Shown: one piece after another, positions 50,665 to 60,340 of the stretch
How the letters are laid out: every line of letters begins with the position of its first letter
Position numbering within the stretch: the first letter of the stretch is position 1
Notes under the pieces: generated by a model
The model's input: only the letters and a program-made list of their open reading frames with translations
What the model was told of the DNA's origin: nothing
Database searches by the model: none
DNA from: Candidatus Saccharimonadota bacterium
GTDB lineage: Bacteria > Patescibacteriota > Saccharimonadia > Saccharimonadales > Saccharimonadaceae
Reading direction: 5' to 3'
DNA: 64,000 bases
NCBI GenBank assembly: GCA_017511925.1
Contig: JAFWHS010000016.1
Span: forward strand, 51,299 to 115,298
Made by a program: the position numbers and the translations under genes

Positions 50665-51672
50665 TTAACTATTTCGTAAATGCTTACGCCCTTTTTCGGT
50701 TATAACTCTTCCCTTTGGAGTTCTTGCAAGAAGCCCCAATTGCAAAAGATATGGTTCATAAAAATCTTCGATCGTAGTTGTCTCATCCCCAGTCAAGGCT
50801 GCGATCGTCGTTAATCCTACTGGCCTATCGCCATAATTCTCATTCATTAATCTCAGCATATTTCTATCTGCTGGATCCAGCCCCAAATAATCTATCTCCA
50901 TCAATTCTAAAGCCTTTTCAGCCACAACCTTATCTACAATTCCATCGCCATTTACATCGGCATAATCCCGCACTCGTTTAAATAGCCTATTTGCTATCCT
51001 TGGGGTCAATCTCGATCTCGTTGCAAGCAAAGTACAAGCCTCTGGTTGAACTTTTGTCCCCAAAATACCCGCCGTCCGTTTAATTATTTGTTCTATCTCT
51101 GGCTCCTTATAATATTCTAATCTGTGAATGATCCCAAATCTATCCCTTAAAGGACCTGCAAGTGAACCCGTACGCGTAGTCGCACCAATTACCGTAAAAT
51201 GCGGCAGATCCAACCTCACACTTCGTGCCGCCGGCCCCTTACCTATCACGATGTCCAATTTATAATCTTCCATCGCCGAATAAAGTACCTCTTCCACCGC
51301 CCGTCTTAAGCGGTGGATCTCATCTATAAACAGCACATCCCCATCTTTTAAATTTGTCAAAATCGACGCAAGATCCCCTGCTCGCTCAATCGCTGGACCC
51401 GACGTTACCCGAAGCGAAGCCCCTAGTTCATGCGCTATCACGCCAGCCATTGTGGTTTTACCAAGCCCCGGTGGCCCATATAATAATATATGGTCAAGCG
51501 TAGAACCATCATTTCGTTTCTTTACCGCATCAATCGCCAACTTTAGATTATTTTTAAGATGTTCTTGCCCAATATATTCCGCAAACGAAACCGGCCTTAG
51601 CGAAATCTCAATTTTCTCTTCTTCTGAATTATTTTCTGCCAATGTTGGCTCCACTAACCTCTCAATTGCCAT
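50665..51672 (-). CDS. ruvB: Holliday junction branch-migration helicase RuvB
   Basis: A 335-residue AAA+ RuvB: SLRPVSFAEYIGQEHLKNNL, Walker A LLYGPPGLGKTTMAGVIA, Walker B VLFIDEIHRL, sensor GATTRTGSLAGPLRDRFG, and the C-terminal winged helix (EPYLLQLGLLARTPKGR). It drives branch migration with RuvA. TATAAT (minus, 51679-51684) ends 6 nt before the ATG (leaderless), and this -10 touches the outer arm of a palindromic element. Confidence 0.97.
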   Translation of the reverse strand: MAIERLVEPTLAENNSEEEKIEISLRPVSFAEYIGQEHLKNNLKLAIDAVKKRNDGSTLDHILLYGPPGLGKTTMAGVIAHELGASLRVTSGPAIERAGDLASILTNLKDGDVLFIDEIHRLRRAVEEVLYSAMEDYKLDIVIGKGPAARSVRLDLPHFTVIGATTRTGSLAGPLRDRFGIIHRLEYYKEPEIEQIIKRTAGILGTKVQPEACTLLATRSRLTPRIANRLFKRVRDYADVNGDGIVDKVVAEKALELMEIDYLGLDPADRNMLRLMNENYGDRPVGLTTIAALTGDETTTIEDFYEPYLLQLGLLARTPKGRVITEKGRKHLRNS

Positions 51673-51683
51673 AGGTTCATTAT

Positions 51684-51795
51684 ATCATGAAATATTGTTT
51701 TGAGGGGCTTATCGGAGGCACGGCCGAGATTGAGGGCGCTTGCCCTGTAACGACAGGCGCAAGCGACCCGTCCCCGAAAAACAATATTTCATGAT
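51684..51795. repeat. 112-bp palindromic element, intergenic copy
   Basis: Perfect 18-bp terminal inverted repeats (ATCATGAAATATTGTTTT and complement) flank a GC-rich core. Inside, GGGG pairs with CCCC, and the centre is a hairpin at 51737-51765: CGCTTGC CCTGT, loop AACG, ACAGG, one bulged C, GCAAGCG. The same stem-loop-bulge plan and the left-hand TCGGAG recur in the element at 57088-57201. Confidence 0.85.
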
Positions 51796-51805
51796 ACTAG
51801 CACTA

Positions 51806-51834
51806 TTGACAAGTAAGTGCTAACGCGCTACAAT
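51806..51834 (+). promoter_or_regulatory. dnaK promoter
   Basis: TTGACA, 17 bp, TACAAT; the CIRCE operator follows 10 bp downstream. Confidence 0.9.
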
Positions 51835-51844
51835 AGAACAAGAA

Positions 51845-51871
51845 TTAGCACTCATACATAAAGAGTGCTAG
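51845..51871. promoter_or_regulatory. CIRCE operator of dnaK
   Basis: TTAGCACTC, 9 bp, GAGTGCTAG; one mismatch to consensus. It covers the transcription start region, a position for HrcA repression. Confidence 0.95.
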
Positions 51872-51887
51872 AAAAAGGAGATAAAAT

Positions 51888-53777
51888 ATGTCAAAAATCA
51901 TCGGTATTGACCTCGGCACCACCAACAGCGCTTTCGCTTACATGGTCGCCGGCAAGCCAGAAGTTATTACAAATTCTGAAGGCGACCGTACTACCCCGTC
52001 CGTAGTCGCCGTTACCAAAAAAGGCGAACGCCTCGTAGGCAAAGTCGCCCAACGTCAGCGCGTAACTAATCCAAAAAACACCATCTACGGCATCAAGCGT
52101 CTTATCGGCCGCAAATTTGATGACGAAGAAGTCCAACGTGATCTCAAGATCAGCCCTTATAAAATCGTCAAAAAAGGCCATGGCGTAGCTGTAGAAATGG
52201 ACGGTAAAGAATATACTCCTGAAGAAATTTCCGCTATGGTGCTTTCCAAAATTAAAACCGATGCCGAAGCTTTCCTCGGTGAACCAGTCACTGAAGCTAT
52301 CATTACCGTACCAGCCTACTTTGACGATTCTCAGCGTCAAGCTACTAAAGACGCTGGCAAAATTGCTGGCCTCGAAGTCAAACGCATCATCAACGAGCCA
52401 ACCGCGGCCGCTCTAGCCTATGGTCTTGAAAGCAAAAAAGACGAAAAAATCGTCGTATTCGACCTCGGCGGTGGTACTTTTGACGTTTCCGTCTTGGAGC
52501 TTGGCGATGGCGTATTCGAAGTAATGTCAACCAACGGCGATACCCACCTTGGCGGCGAAGATTTCGACAATATCATCGTTAACTTCTTAGTTGATGAATT
52601 CAAAAAAGAATCCGGCATTGACATCAAAGGCGACGCCGCTGCTATGCAACGCGTTAAAGACGAAGCCGAAAAAGCCAAAAAAGAACTTTCCAGCTCTACC
52701 AGCACCGACATCAATCTCCCGTTCTTGTCGGCTGACGCAGAAGGTCCAAAACATTTTGAATATACCTTGACTCGTGCCAAACTCGAAGAACTTGTAGCTC
52801 CCCTTCTCGACCGTCTTGCTAGCCCAGTCGAAAAAGCTCTTCAAGACGCCAAATTAAATACCAAAGATATTGACGAAATCGTTATGGTTGGCGGTATGAC
52901 TCGTATGCCAGCCGTTGTTGAAAAAGTCAAAAACCTCTTCGGCAAAGATCCGATGCAAGGCGTAAATCCAGACGAAGTAGTAGCCGTTGGTGCCGCCATC
53001 CAAGGTGGCGTTCTTCAAGGCGATGTCAAAGATATACTTCTTCTAGATGTTACCCCACTCACTCTCGGTATTGAAACCATGGGCGGTGTCCGCACTCCAC
53101 TTATCGACCGTAACACCACTATCCCTACCAGCAAATCCGAAGTATTTTCTACTGCATCTGATAACCAACCACAAGTAGAAATCCACGTCCTTCAAGGCGA
53201 ACGTGAATTTGCCAAGGACAACAAATCTCTCGGTCGCTTTATTCTAGACGGTATCGCACCAGCTCCACGCGGTGTACCACAGATCGAAGTCACCTTCAAT
53301 CTTGACGCAAATGGTATCTTAAATGTCACCGCTAAAGACAAAGGCACCGGTAAAGAACAGTCTATTACTATTCAAAATTCCGGCAACATGAGTAAAGAAG
53401 ACATCGAAAAAGCTCAAAAAGAAGCCGAACTTCACGCCGAAGAAGACAAGAAGAAAAAAGACACTATCGACGCTAAAAACCACCTAGAAAACGCTATTTA
53501 TCAAGCCGAAAAAATGCCAGACGAATATAAAGACAAGATCAGCGACGAAGACAAAGATACTATTAAAAAAGCCGTTGAGGATGCCAAAAAAGTCTTGAGC
53601 GACGAATCGGCCGACAAGGAAAAGCTCGAAACAGCCGCTAAGGAACTTTCCGACAAAATCATGCCTATCGGTGCAAAAATGTATCAACAAGCTTCCGCCG
53701 AAGAGCCAAAGTCTGATGATAAAAAATCCGACAACAAAGATGACGAAGCTGTCGAAGGCGAAGTAGTAGATAAATAA
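51888..53777 (+). CDS. dnaK: Chaperone DnaK (Hsp70)
   Basis: A 629-residue Hsp70: [16 protein letters not shown] at the N terminus, the phosphate-2 loop [17 protein letters not shown], linker [15 protein letters not shown] and the substrate domain, then a Lys/Asp-rich C-terminal lid and tail. The tail ends VEGEVVDK. It folds proteins with GrpE and DnaJ; dnaJ is not in this window. AAAGGAG precedes the ATG. Confidence 0.98.
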   Translation: MSKIIGIDLGTTNSAFAYMVAGKPEVITNSEGDRTTPSVVAVTKKGERLVGKVAQRQRVTNPKNTIYGIKRLIGRKFDDEEVQRDLKISPYKIVKKGHGVAVEMDGKEYTPEEISAMVLSKIKTDAEAFLGEPVTEAIITVPAYFDDSQRQATKDAGKIAGLEVKRIINEPTAAALAYGLESKKDEKIVVFDLGGGTFDVSVLELGDGVFEVMSTNGDTHLGGEDFDNIIVNFLVDEFKKESGIDIKGDAAAMQRVKDEAEKAKKELSSSTSTDINLPFLSADAEGPKHFEYTLTRAKLEELVAPLLDRLASPVEKALQDAKLNTKDIDEIVMVGGMTRMPAVVEKVKNLFGKDPMQGVNPDEVVAVGAAIQGGVLQGDVKDILLLDVTPLTLGIETMGGVRTPLIDRNTTIPTSKSEVFSTASDNQPQVEIHVLQGEREFAKDNKSLGRFILDGIAPAPRGVPQIEVTFNLDANGILNVTAKDKGTGKEQSITIQNSGNMSKEDIEKAQKEAELHAEEDKKKKDTIDAKNHLENAIYQAEKMPDEYKDKISDEDKDTIKKAVEDAKKVLSDESADKEKLETAAKELSDKIMPIGAKMYQQASAEEPKSDDKKSDNKDDEAVEGEVVDK

Positions 53778-53795
53778 TATGCTATAATTGGGAAT

Positions 53796-54551
53796 ATGAA
53801 AATTATATTCCCAGAACTCAAAAACTCGATTACAAAAGAAGCCATTAAAAGCTTTCCAGAGATCGAGTTTTTTGATGCTACAGACCTTAGCGCCGCAAAC
53901 ATAATGCTAAAAAACGGCCAAGCCAATTCCATGATTTCTGGCTTAGATTATTCTTCACGCGATGTCCTCCTTGCTTATAAAAAATATCTTCCGCTAAAAT
54001 CTACTTACTTTTCAAGTTGTTTTATTTGTAAAAAAGACGACCAGATTTTAGCTCTCGCCGATGGTGGAGTCAATAAGCTCCCTACCAAAGAACAACTCTA
54101 CACTATAGTCGAAGACACGACTCAAACTTTTATCACCTACACCAACAAAAAACCCAAGATCGCCATGCTTTCTTATTCTACTTACGGTTCTGGCGGCAAA
54201 AATCCCGATCTTGAAAAAATCCACTATGTTATTGATAAAATTCGCGAAAATCACCCTAATTGGCTCATCGACGGCGAAATGCAATTGGATGCCGCCATAA
54301 ACCCCAATATAGCTGCCAAAAAAGCTCCTAATTCTCCTCTACAAGGCCAAGCAAATATTTTAATTACTCCAGATTTAAATTCTGGCAATATTCTCTACAA
54401 ATCTTTAGAACAATTCGGCGGCTTCACCTGTGCTGGACCCATTATTCAAGGATTCACAATGCCACTCGCTGATCTCTCCCGCGGCAGCACGGTAAAAGAC
54501 ACCGTCCTCACCATTGATGTCATTAAAAAATTACACGAAAGGAAATCTTAA
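53796..54551 (+). CDS. Phosphate acetyl/butyryltransferase family protein
   Basis: A 251-residue protein matching the catalytic domain of phosphotransacetylases: KIAMLSYSTYGSGGKNPD, LIDGEMQLDAAINPNIA, KAPNSPLQGQANILITPDL, NSGNILYKSLEQFGG and GPIIQGFTMPLADLSRG. The enzyme converts acetyl-CoA and phosphate to acetyl phosphate, linked to acetate kinase (not seen here). It is shorter than the usual 320-330 residues. TATAAT at 53783-53788 is 7 nt before the ATG (leaderless). The stop overlaps the glmM start (TAATG). Confidence 0.87.
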   Translation: MKIIFPELKNSITKEAIKSFPEIEFFDATDLSAANIMLKNGQANSMISGLDYSSRDVLLAYKKYLPLKSTYFSSCFICKKDDQILALADGGVNKLPTKEQLYTIVEDTTQTFITYTNKKPKIAMLSYSTYGSGGKNPDLEKIHYVIDKIRENHPNWLIDGEMQLDAAINPNIAAKKAPNSPLQGQANILITPDLNSGNILYKSLEQFGGFTCAGPIIQGFTMPLADLSRGSTVKDTVLTIDVIKKLHERKS

Positions 54552-55867
54552 TGAAATATTTTGGCACTGACGGCATTCGTCAAGAATCCACCAAATTCAC
54601 TACTGACTTTCTTACAAAAATTATCAAAGGCCTCATCGACTATGCCGGCGACGAAATAAAAATCCTTCTCGGCGGCGACACTCGCGAGTCTACCGAATGG
54701 ATTCTCGCCGATCTCGAATCCGCCTGCGAAACTTTCGGTATTGAATATGGCAACGTCGGCGTTTTACCAACTCCGGCCATCAACTACTGTTTCTACCAAA
54801 TGGGTTTCGATTTTGCTATTGACATCACTGCTTCCCATAATCCCTATCAAGATAATGGCATAAAAATTTTTGAACGTGGTTCATCTAGTGGCCAAAAGCT
54901 TTGCAGTAAAGGCCGAGAAGCTATCGAACTCGCATTGGCCTCTACGGAAGAATATCACCTTACTTCATCAACTCTTCGAGAAAATTTGCATAACGAAGCT
55001 CTCGGCATTTATGAAGAACACATCATAAACTACTTAGGAAATACCGATCTCGCCAATCTAAATATCGGCATAGACTGCGCTAATGGCGCTAATAGTGTTA
55101 TAGCGAAACAAATTTTCAAATATTTCGGCGCGCATCCCCATATTATTAACGCCGATACTTCTTATAACACTAAAATCAATGCAAATTGCGGTAGCACTCA
55201 TCTCGAATCATTACAAAACCTTGTAACAGAAGAACACCTTGATTTTGGCGTAGCTTTTGACGGCGACGGCGATCGTTGTCTAATGGTAGACAACAGTGGC
55301 AAAATTATAGACGGCGATCATATACTCGCTATTCTGACCAGCCATCTCAACCTAGACAAAATCGCTACAACCGTCATGGCTAATCAAGGCCTCCTTAACT
55401 GGCTTAAAGATAATCAAATTGAAGCCGAAATCACTGCCGTTGGCGATCACAACGTAGCTGAAGCTATGCGCGAACACAACATCCGGCTAGGTGGAGAGCA
55501 ATCTGGTCACATCATTTTGCCAGAAGAAACTACCGGCGACGGTGTGCTTACCGCTCTCATGATATCTAAGATAATCGCCGAATCAACCGAGTCTCTTAAT
55601 AATCTTGCCAAAATTATTACCAAATTTCCTCAGGTCATCGTCAACATGCCAGCCACCCAAAAACAAAAACAAACTTTCAAAGAAAAAGATCTCGTCAAAG
55701 AATTACTTTTAGACTATAATTCAAAGCTCACTGCAGTAGAAGGTCGTCTCCTAGTACGACCATCCGGCACCGAACCACTTATTCGCATCACTATGTGGGG
55801 CAAAAACGAAGATACTATCAGTCAGTTAGCTAATGAACTAAAAAATAAATTAGGAGAAATATTATGA
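54551..55867 (+). CDS. glmM: Phosphoglucosamine/phosphohexose mutase
   Basis: A 438-residue alpha-D-phosphohexomutase: MKYFGTDGIRQ at the start, phosphoserine loop DITASHNPYQDNGIKIF, metal loop AFDGDGDRCLMVD, sugar loop GGEQSGHIIL and the C-terminal phosphate-binding RPSGTEPLIRI. It fits GlmM (glucosamine-6-P to glucosamine-1-P) and pairs with GlmS at 60.3 kb for UDP-GlcNAc. It overlaps both neighbours by 1-4 bp. Confidence 0.92.
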   Translation: MKYFGTDGIRQESTKFTTDFLTKIIKGLIDYAGDEIKILLGGDTRESTEWILADLESACETFGIEYGNVGVLPTPAINYCFYQMGFDFAIDITASHNPYQDNGIKIFERGSSSGQKLCSKGREAIELALASTEEYHLTSSTLRENLHNEALGIYEEHIINYLGNTDLANLNIGIDCANGANSVIAKQIFKYFGAHPHIINADTSYNTKINANCGSTHLESLQNLVTEEHLDFGVAFDGDGDRCLMVDNSGKIIDGDHILAILTSHLNLDKIATTVMANQGLLNWLKDNQIEAEITAVGDHNVAEAMREHNIRLGGEQSGHIILPEETTGDGVLTALMISKIIAESTESLNNLAKIITKFPQVIVNMPATQKQKQTFKEKDLVKELLLDYNSKLTAVEGRLLVRPSGTEPLIRITMWGKNEDTISQLANELKNKLGEIL

Positions 55868-56313
55868 TTATCAAAACATTAACCGAATATACCCCAGAAA
55901 TCGCCAACCGTATTCGCGAACTATTGATTCAGCTGTCTCGCAGCGGCAAAGATCGTGGTGAAATCCCCAAAGAATGGTTTGATGATCTCATTTCTTCACC
56001 TTATCACGATATGTTGCTCGCATTTGATGAAGACAATAAAATTATTGGTATTGCCACTCTCTCCATCATCATGGGGCCTATTATTCGTAAAAATGCCTAT
56101 CTTGAAGATTTTGTCACAGATAAAAGCTGTCGTGGTCAAGGCGTCGGTACCGCTCTTTGGAATGCTATGTTAGAATGGGCCAAAGATCATGGTTGCCAAG
56201 AGCTCAATTTCACTTCCGGTCACGGCCGTGAATCAGCCCAAGAATTTTACCGTCACAAAGGAGCCGAAATCTACGACACTAATTTCTTCCGCAAACCTGT
56301 TTTATCAGAATAG
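55864..56313 (+). CDS. GNAT-family acetyltransferase
   Basis: A 149-residue GNAT protein: motif IIGIATLSIIMG, LEDFVTDKSCRGQGVGTALW (acetyl-CoA-binding RGxGxG) and GCQELNFTSGHGRESAQEFY. Substrate unknown. The ATG overlaps the glmM stop (ATGA), third gene of pta-glmM-GNAT. Its last 43 bp are antisense to the O-antigen-ligase-like gene. Confidence 0.87.
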   Translation: MIIKTLTEYTPEIANRIRELLIQLSRSGKDRGEIPKEWFDDLISSPYHDMLLAFDEDNKIIGIATLSIIMGPIIRKNAYLEDFVTDKSCRGQGVGTALWNAMLEWAKDHGCQELNFTSGHGRESAQEFYRHKGAEIYDTNFFRKPVLSE

Positions 56314-57803
56314 ATACTCAAAATCGCCGGCAATAAATATATTTGCAGCGCGTTCGGTAACCCCGAGAAGAAGCATAATGTTATACCATACGCGATAATC
56401 AAAGTTAAAATCATCCCAGCATTAGGATTTTTTACCACCACCCGAAACACTAAAACTATAGTCAATATAAATAACAAAAATCCTATCATACCCGTCTCTA
56501 ATAGCAGACTGGCATATTCATTCTGCACAATTTCCTTTGGCGCTGGCGACAAATCATTATCATATAATACTTGTCCAGCTCCACCAATTCCCACACCAAT
56601 TGCCAAATTCTTAAAATCTTTCCGCCAAATCGTAAGTGCCGACTTTGTCAATCTCACTCTAGTATCAGTAGATTCCACAACATAACCATCAAACATTGCA
56701 ACTTCTTCTATCTCCTCTACACTTTCATTTGCATCTTTCTTATCCAATTCATCATTTTTGTTAAACTCTTTTTTATCAGTCCTAATATCTATAATCCCTA
56801 ACGACAATTGATTCAGTACCTTTGCTACGCCACTTTCGTAAGTATCATCCGTTTGACTCAACTGTGCAAAAACACCTTGCATATTTAATGTAAATGCAAA
56901 AGAAAGAACCACTAACCCCCACAACAAACCAACCCTTTTTAATATTTCCCCACGTTTTTTCCTTTCTCGCACCACCACAAACACGCTCATAAATATTATT
57001 GCCACCACAAATGCATAAATCGCCCCCCGCGAAAATGTCAAAAATAAAGTCGCCATAAAGATGAAGAAAAGTACGGCCAATGACAGGTGGCAATTATATT
57101 TCAACGTAGCGGCATTTCGGAGCCTGGCAAGGCGAGAATTAGCGCCGTCCGCCCGTGGCGACGGGCCGGACGGACGCGGCCGCAAGTGAAATATATTGCC
57201 AGGACCCGTCATCATCCATCCCGAAATTATCGTTGGTGCAAGCAACAAATTTCCCATAAATTGCGGTTCGATCGCAAATCCATTTGGATGCGGAAAACCA
57301 AACATCTTGTATGTACATCCTGCACAAAGAAGCGTGCAATCCCGTGACACGCCAATTACATCCAATACACATTGCAGCCAACACCAAACGCATACTAAAA
57401 GCGAACTAACAAAAAACCATCTCCAAAATATCTTTTTATGATCATCATTTAATATTTCTTTCTTAAATTGCCAAAACGCAAACAGTGCAAAGTATATCAA
57501 CCACAAAATTCCGGTAGTCAAAATTCCTCGCACTACATTATCAGACCAAATTATAGACAGCGTCACAAAAACAGGAAACAGTAGCCAAACCCATTTTTTA
57601 AAAAAATCGCCAATTAGTTTCTCCCTAATTAAAACCACAAGACTAAATAAATCAAACAACACCAACCATATCAAAGGTAGGGAAAGCTCAAAATTCATCG
57701 TCTCGTTTGTACCAAGCCGAATAATAGGAAAATACGAAAAATATAAAACCGCCGGCAATATATATAAAAAACCTCTAAAGATTTTTTCAATTTTATTTCC
57801 CAT
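56271..57803 (-). CDS. O-antigen ligase/polymerase-like membrane protein with palindrome insertion
   Basis: A 510-residue polytopic protein with about ten membrane helices and an O-antigen ligase (Wzy_C/WaaL) core: TLFLTFSRGAIYAFVVAIIF, a long outside loop (residues about 330-420) and QNEYASLLLETGMIGFLLF. Residues about 201-239 are Arg/Pro/Gly-rich and are encoded by a palindromic element (57088-57201) that keeps the frame open. It joins or polymerises surface glycans. The ATG at 57803 overlaps the glycosyltransferase stop by 11 bp. Confidence 0.82.
   Translation of the reverse strand: MGNKIEKIFRGFLYILPAVLYFSYFPIIRLGTNETMNFELSLPLIWLVLFDLFSLVVLIREKLIGDFFKKWVWLLFPVFVTLSIIWSDNVVRGILTTGILWLIYFALFAFWQFKKEILNDDHKKIFWRWFFVSSLLVCVWCWLQCVLDVIGVSRDCTLLCAGCTYKMFGFPHPNGFAIEPQFMGNLLLAPTIISGWMMTGPGNIFHLRPRPSGPSPRADGANSRLARLRNAATLKYNCHLSLAVLFFIFMATLFLTFSRGAIYAFVVAIIFMSVFVVVRERKKRGEILKRVGLLWGLVVLSFAFTLNMQGVFAQLSQTDDTYESGVAKVLNQLSLGIIDIRTDKKEFNKNDELDKKDANESVEEIEEVAMFDGYVVESTDTRVRLTKSALTIWRKDFKNLAIGVGIGGAGQVLYDNDLSPAPKEIVQNEYASLLLETGMIGFLLFILTIVLVFRVVVKNPNAGMILTLIIAYGITLCFFSGLPNALQIYLLPAILSIYSDKTGLRKKLVS
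57088..57201. repeat. 114-bp palindromic element inserted in a coding gene
   Basis: Outer arms TGGCAATTATATTTCA and TGAAATATATTGCCA, inner GCGGC/GCCGC, and a central hairpin at 57146-57172: CGTCCG CCCGT, loop GGCG, ACGGG, one bulged C, CGGACG. It has the same plan as the element at 51684-51795, including the bulged C and TCGGAG on the left. It reads through in frame as about 38 extra residues. Confidence 0.85.
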
Positions 57804-58899
57804 TGCAATTTTTCTCACACTTTTTAATAAAATCTTTGATTTCGCTATCAAACCTTTTTACGCCAAAATCTTGTACACTTTCCGCCACTTTCTCTCGCAC
57901 AAATTTCATTTTTTCAAATTTCAATATCCCATCCGAAAGCGAACTCACCGTCTGCTTATCAAACAACACGCCATTTTTTTCATCTTTCACGTAATCACAA
58001 GCTCCGCCTTCACCAAATGCAACCACCGGGCATCCAACCGAAAGTGCTTCTACCGGCGCAATTCCAAATGGCTCCAAACTAGGGAACAAATACCCCTTTG
58101 CACTTGCAAGATATTTAACTAATTCTTTTTTCTGCATTAAAGGATAAAATTTTATTAATTCGGAACCCTTCGCCATTTTCATTAATTCTTTATGTTCTGG
58201 CCCTTCGCCAATCACCACGAGCGGACGCCCTAATTTCAGGCACGCCTTCACCGCAAGATCCAATCTTTTCCAATTTACTTGCCGGCTTGTCACAATATAA
58301 TAGTTTTCCACAGGACCCTTTTTATATTTAAAATCTTCCACCTCCACTGGCGGATGCACTACTACCGCATCTCGCTTGTAATATTTTTTTATTAATTCCC
58401 TTGCATATTCGGAAATCGTCACAAAATAATCCACTTTTTGCGCCGCTGCATAATCTGCTTTTTTAAGCGGTTTTACCATCAGCTTAAAACAAAATCTCAC
58501 CACTGGATTCAACATGCCAAATCCAGGATTTTTAATATAGTCGTCATACATTTGCCAATAATATTGCGTTGGCACATGACAATACGATATATGCACCCCG
58601 TTCGGAGCCGATACTGCCTTAGCCTCTGCACCAGTTACCGATATCACCAAATCATATTCAGATAAATCCAACCTCTCAAACCATCTTTGCCTCAAAGGCC
58701 CAAGTATTCTCCTAAATTTAGACGGAAAAATCTGTAACCAACCAGTCCTCACGTCCGCATCATTAAACCAATTAATTCCCTTCTTATCATATTTTGAAGT
58801 ATATATTGGCGCTTCTGGAAAAAGCCTATGCATCTCAAGCAAAACTTTTTCGGCTCCACCCACATTTGTCAGCCAATCACATACTAACGCTACTTTCAC
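57793..58899 (-). CDS. Glycosyltransferase family 4
   Basis: A 368-residue GT-B glycosyltransferase: VALVCDWLTNVGGAEKVLLE at the start, YCHVPTQYYW, the donor-site FPSLEPFGIAPVEALSVG (EX7E motif) and VVAFGEGGACDYV. It transfers sugar from an NDP-sugar in polysaccharide assembly. The start is GTG at 58899, which shares its G with the TAG stop of the sugar transferase upstream; the next stop overlaps the O-antigen-ligase-like start. Confidence 0.9.
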   Translation of the reverse strand: MKVALVCDWLTNVGGAEKVLLEMHRLFPEAPIYTSKYDKKGINWFNDADVRTGWLQIFPSKFRRILGPLRQRWFERLDLSEYDLVISVTGAEAKAVSAPNGVHISYCHVPTQYYWQMYDDYIKNPGFGMLNPVVRFCFKLMVKPLKKADYAAAQKVDYFVTISEYARELIKKYYKRDAVVVHPPVEVEDFKYKKGPVENYYIVTSRQVNWKRLDLAVKACLKLGRPLVVIGEGPEHKELMKMAKGSELIKFYPLMQKKELVKYLASAKGYLFPSLEPFGIAPVEALSVGCPVVAFGEGGACDYVKDEKNGVLFDKQTVSSLSDGILKFEKMKFVREKVAESVQDFGVKRFDSEIKDFIKKCEKNCNGK

Positions 58900-60323
58900 T
58901 ACTTCGCTCCGTCCCGCTTTAGCACTGCTGCAATCGTTTTAAAGAAAATTTGCGTGTCAAGTGTCAAAGACCAATTCATCACATAATATATGTCAAGCGC
59001 TCTCCGCTCCTCAAAAGAAATATCTCTCCTCCCACTTACTTGCGCAAAACCAGTCAAACCAGATTTCACTGACAGTATCAAAGACCTATCACCGTAATCT
59101 CTAAGCTCACCCGGTAAAAGCGCCCTCGGTCCTATAAGCGAAATATCGCCTTTCAATATATTAAACAATTGTGGCAATTCATCTATCGAAGTCCTACGAA
59201 TAAAATTTCCCACCTTCGTGATTCTTGGATCATTCTTTAAATAATCTCCATCCGCACGATATTTTTTTATTAATTGCGGCTTACCCATTTTAATAAACGC
59301 CTCTTCTGCCGGCATCCCACTATATTCCGGCTTCATCGAACGAAACTTATAGCACTTAAATTTTCTATTATATTGCGTCAATCTTTCGTCTTTATATATT
59401 GGCGAATGTTTAAAATCTGATAATTTCAAAATTATCCAAACAATCATCATTGGAATTGCCGTTACAACAATCGCCGCCAAGCTAAACAATATATCAAAAG
59501 CTCGCTTAAACATCGCGGCCATGCCAGTAAGTGGCGTAAATTTCACCAAAACAGCCGGCGTATTCCCCACTAGCTCCAACTCACCAAAATGCGAAGACAA
59601 AGCCGTCTCCGATGGCACAAAATAATACAAAACATGATGATTAATCGCCTGTCTAAATACATACTCCGTAGACTTTTCATCCGTCTGGAATATCACATCA
59701 GCTTTAGATTTCTTCAAGGCGTCCTTTAAAGAAGAATATTGATGCGTCTTAAGATCCTTTGGAATGTATCTACGATTCGCCACCAACCCAGCCAGTCTAT
59801 ATCCAGATTCTGGCCTAGATGTAATATAGTCCGCCAGATATTCAGTATTCTTATGATTCCCTATAATAATTACCCGCTTTGTACCGTAATCATTCTTAAA
59901 AATCTGTCTCACTATAAATCTCACTAAAATACGTTCCACTAATAAAAATACAAATGAGAATCCCACCGCAAGTACTGCCATTATTCTTACTGGAAATAAG
60001 TTATCGCCCTTAAAAAAGTCATAAACTATCAAAGCCGCTACCGACAACACCGCTGCAAGCACTAATCTTCCACGTTCTGGCAACCTAGATTTACCTAAAA
60101 AAATTGATTTTTTATAAAGTCCTAATGCTGCAAGAATCACAAGCATTATTGGGACCAAAAACACTATTGTAATAGTAAAATCAAACAATTGTGATTCAAA
60201 AGTATACGGTCTCGGGTCCACATGTACACGCACAAAATACGCTGCCGCAAAAGACAACACAAGAGCCATTGCATCCCCTATCAGGAGACACACTCGCAAG
60301 ATAATATCGGACTTTTTCCGCAT
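58899..60323 (-). CDS. Undecaprenyl-phosphate sugar phosphotransferase (WbaP/WcaJ type)
   Basis: A 474-residue priming transferase: four N-terminal membrane helices, a CoA-binding-like middle domain (VIIIGNHKNTEYLADYI), then the catalytic bac_transf domain with FKCYKFRSM, RRTSIDELPQLFNILKGDIS and SLIGPRALLPGE. It loads the first sugar phosphate onto undecaprenyl phosphate for surface polysaccharide. TATAAT (minus, 60330-60335) ends 6 nt before the ATG (leaderless). It heads a three-gene operon. Confidence 0.93.
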   Translation of the reverse strand: MRKKSDIILRVCLLIGDAMALVLSFAAAYFVRVHVDPRPYTFESQLFDFTITIVFLVPIMLVILAALGLYKKSIFLGKSRLPERGRLVLAAVLSVAALIVYDFFKGDNLFPVRIMAVLAVGFSFVFLLVERILVRFIVRQIFKNDYGTKRVIIIGNHKNTEYLADYITSRPESGYRLAGLVANRRYIPKDLKTHQYSSLKDALKKSKADVIFQTDEKSTEYVFRQAINHHVLYYFVPSETALSSHFGELELVGNTPAVLVKFTPLTGMAAMFKRAFDILFSLAAIVVTAIPMMIVWIILKLSDFKHSPIYKDERLTQYNRKFKCYKFRSMKPEYSGMPAEEAFIKMGKPQLIKKYRADGDYLKNDPRITKVGNFIRRTSIDELPQLFNILKGDISLIGPRALLPGELRDYGDRSLILSVKSGLTGFAQVSGRRDISFEERRALDIYYVMNWSLTLDTQIFFKTIAAVLKRDGAK

Positions 60324-60340
60324 AAGTATATTATACCATA

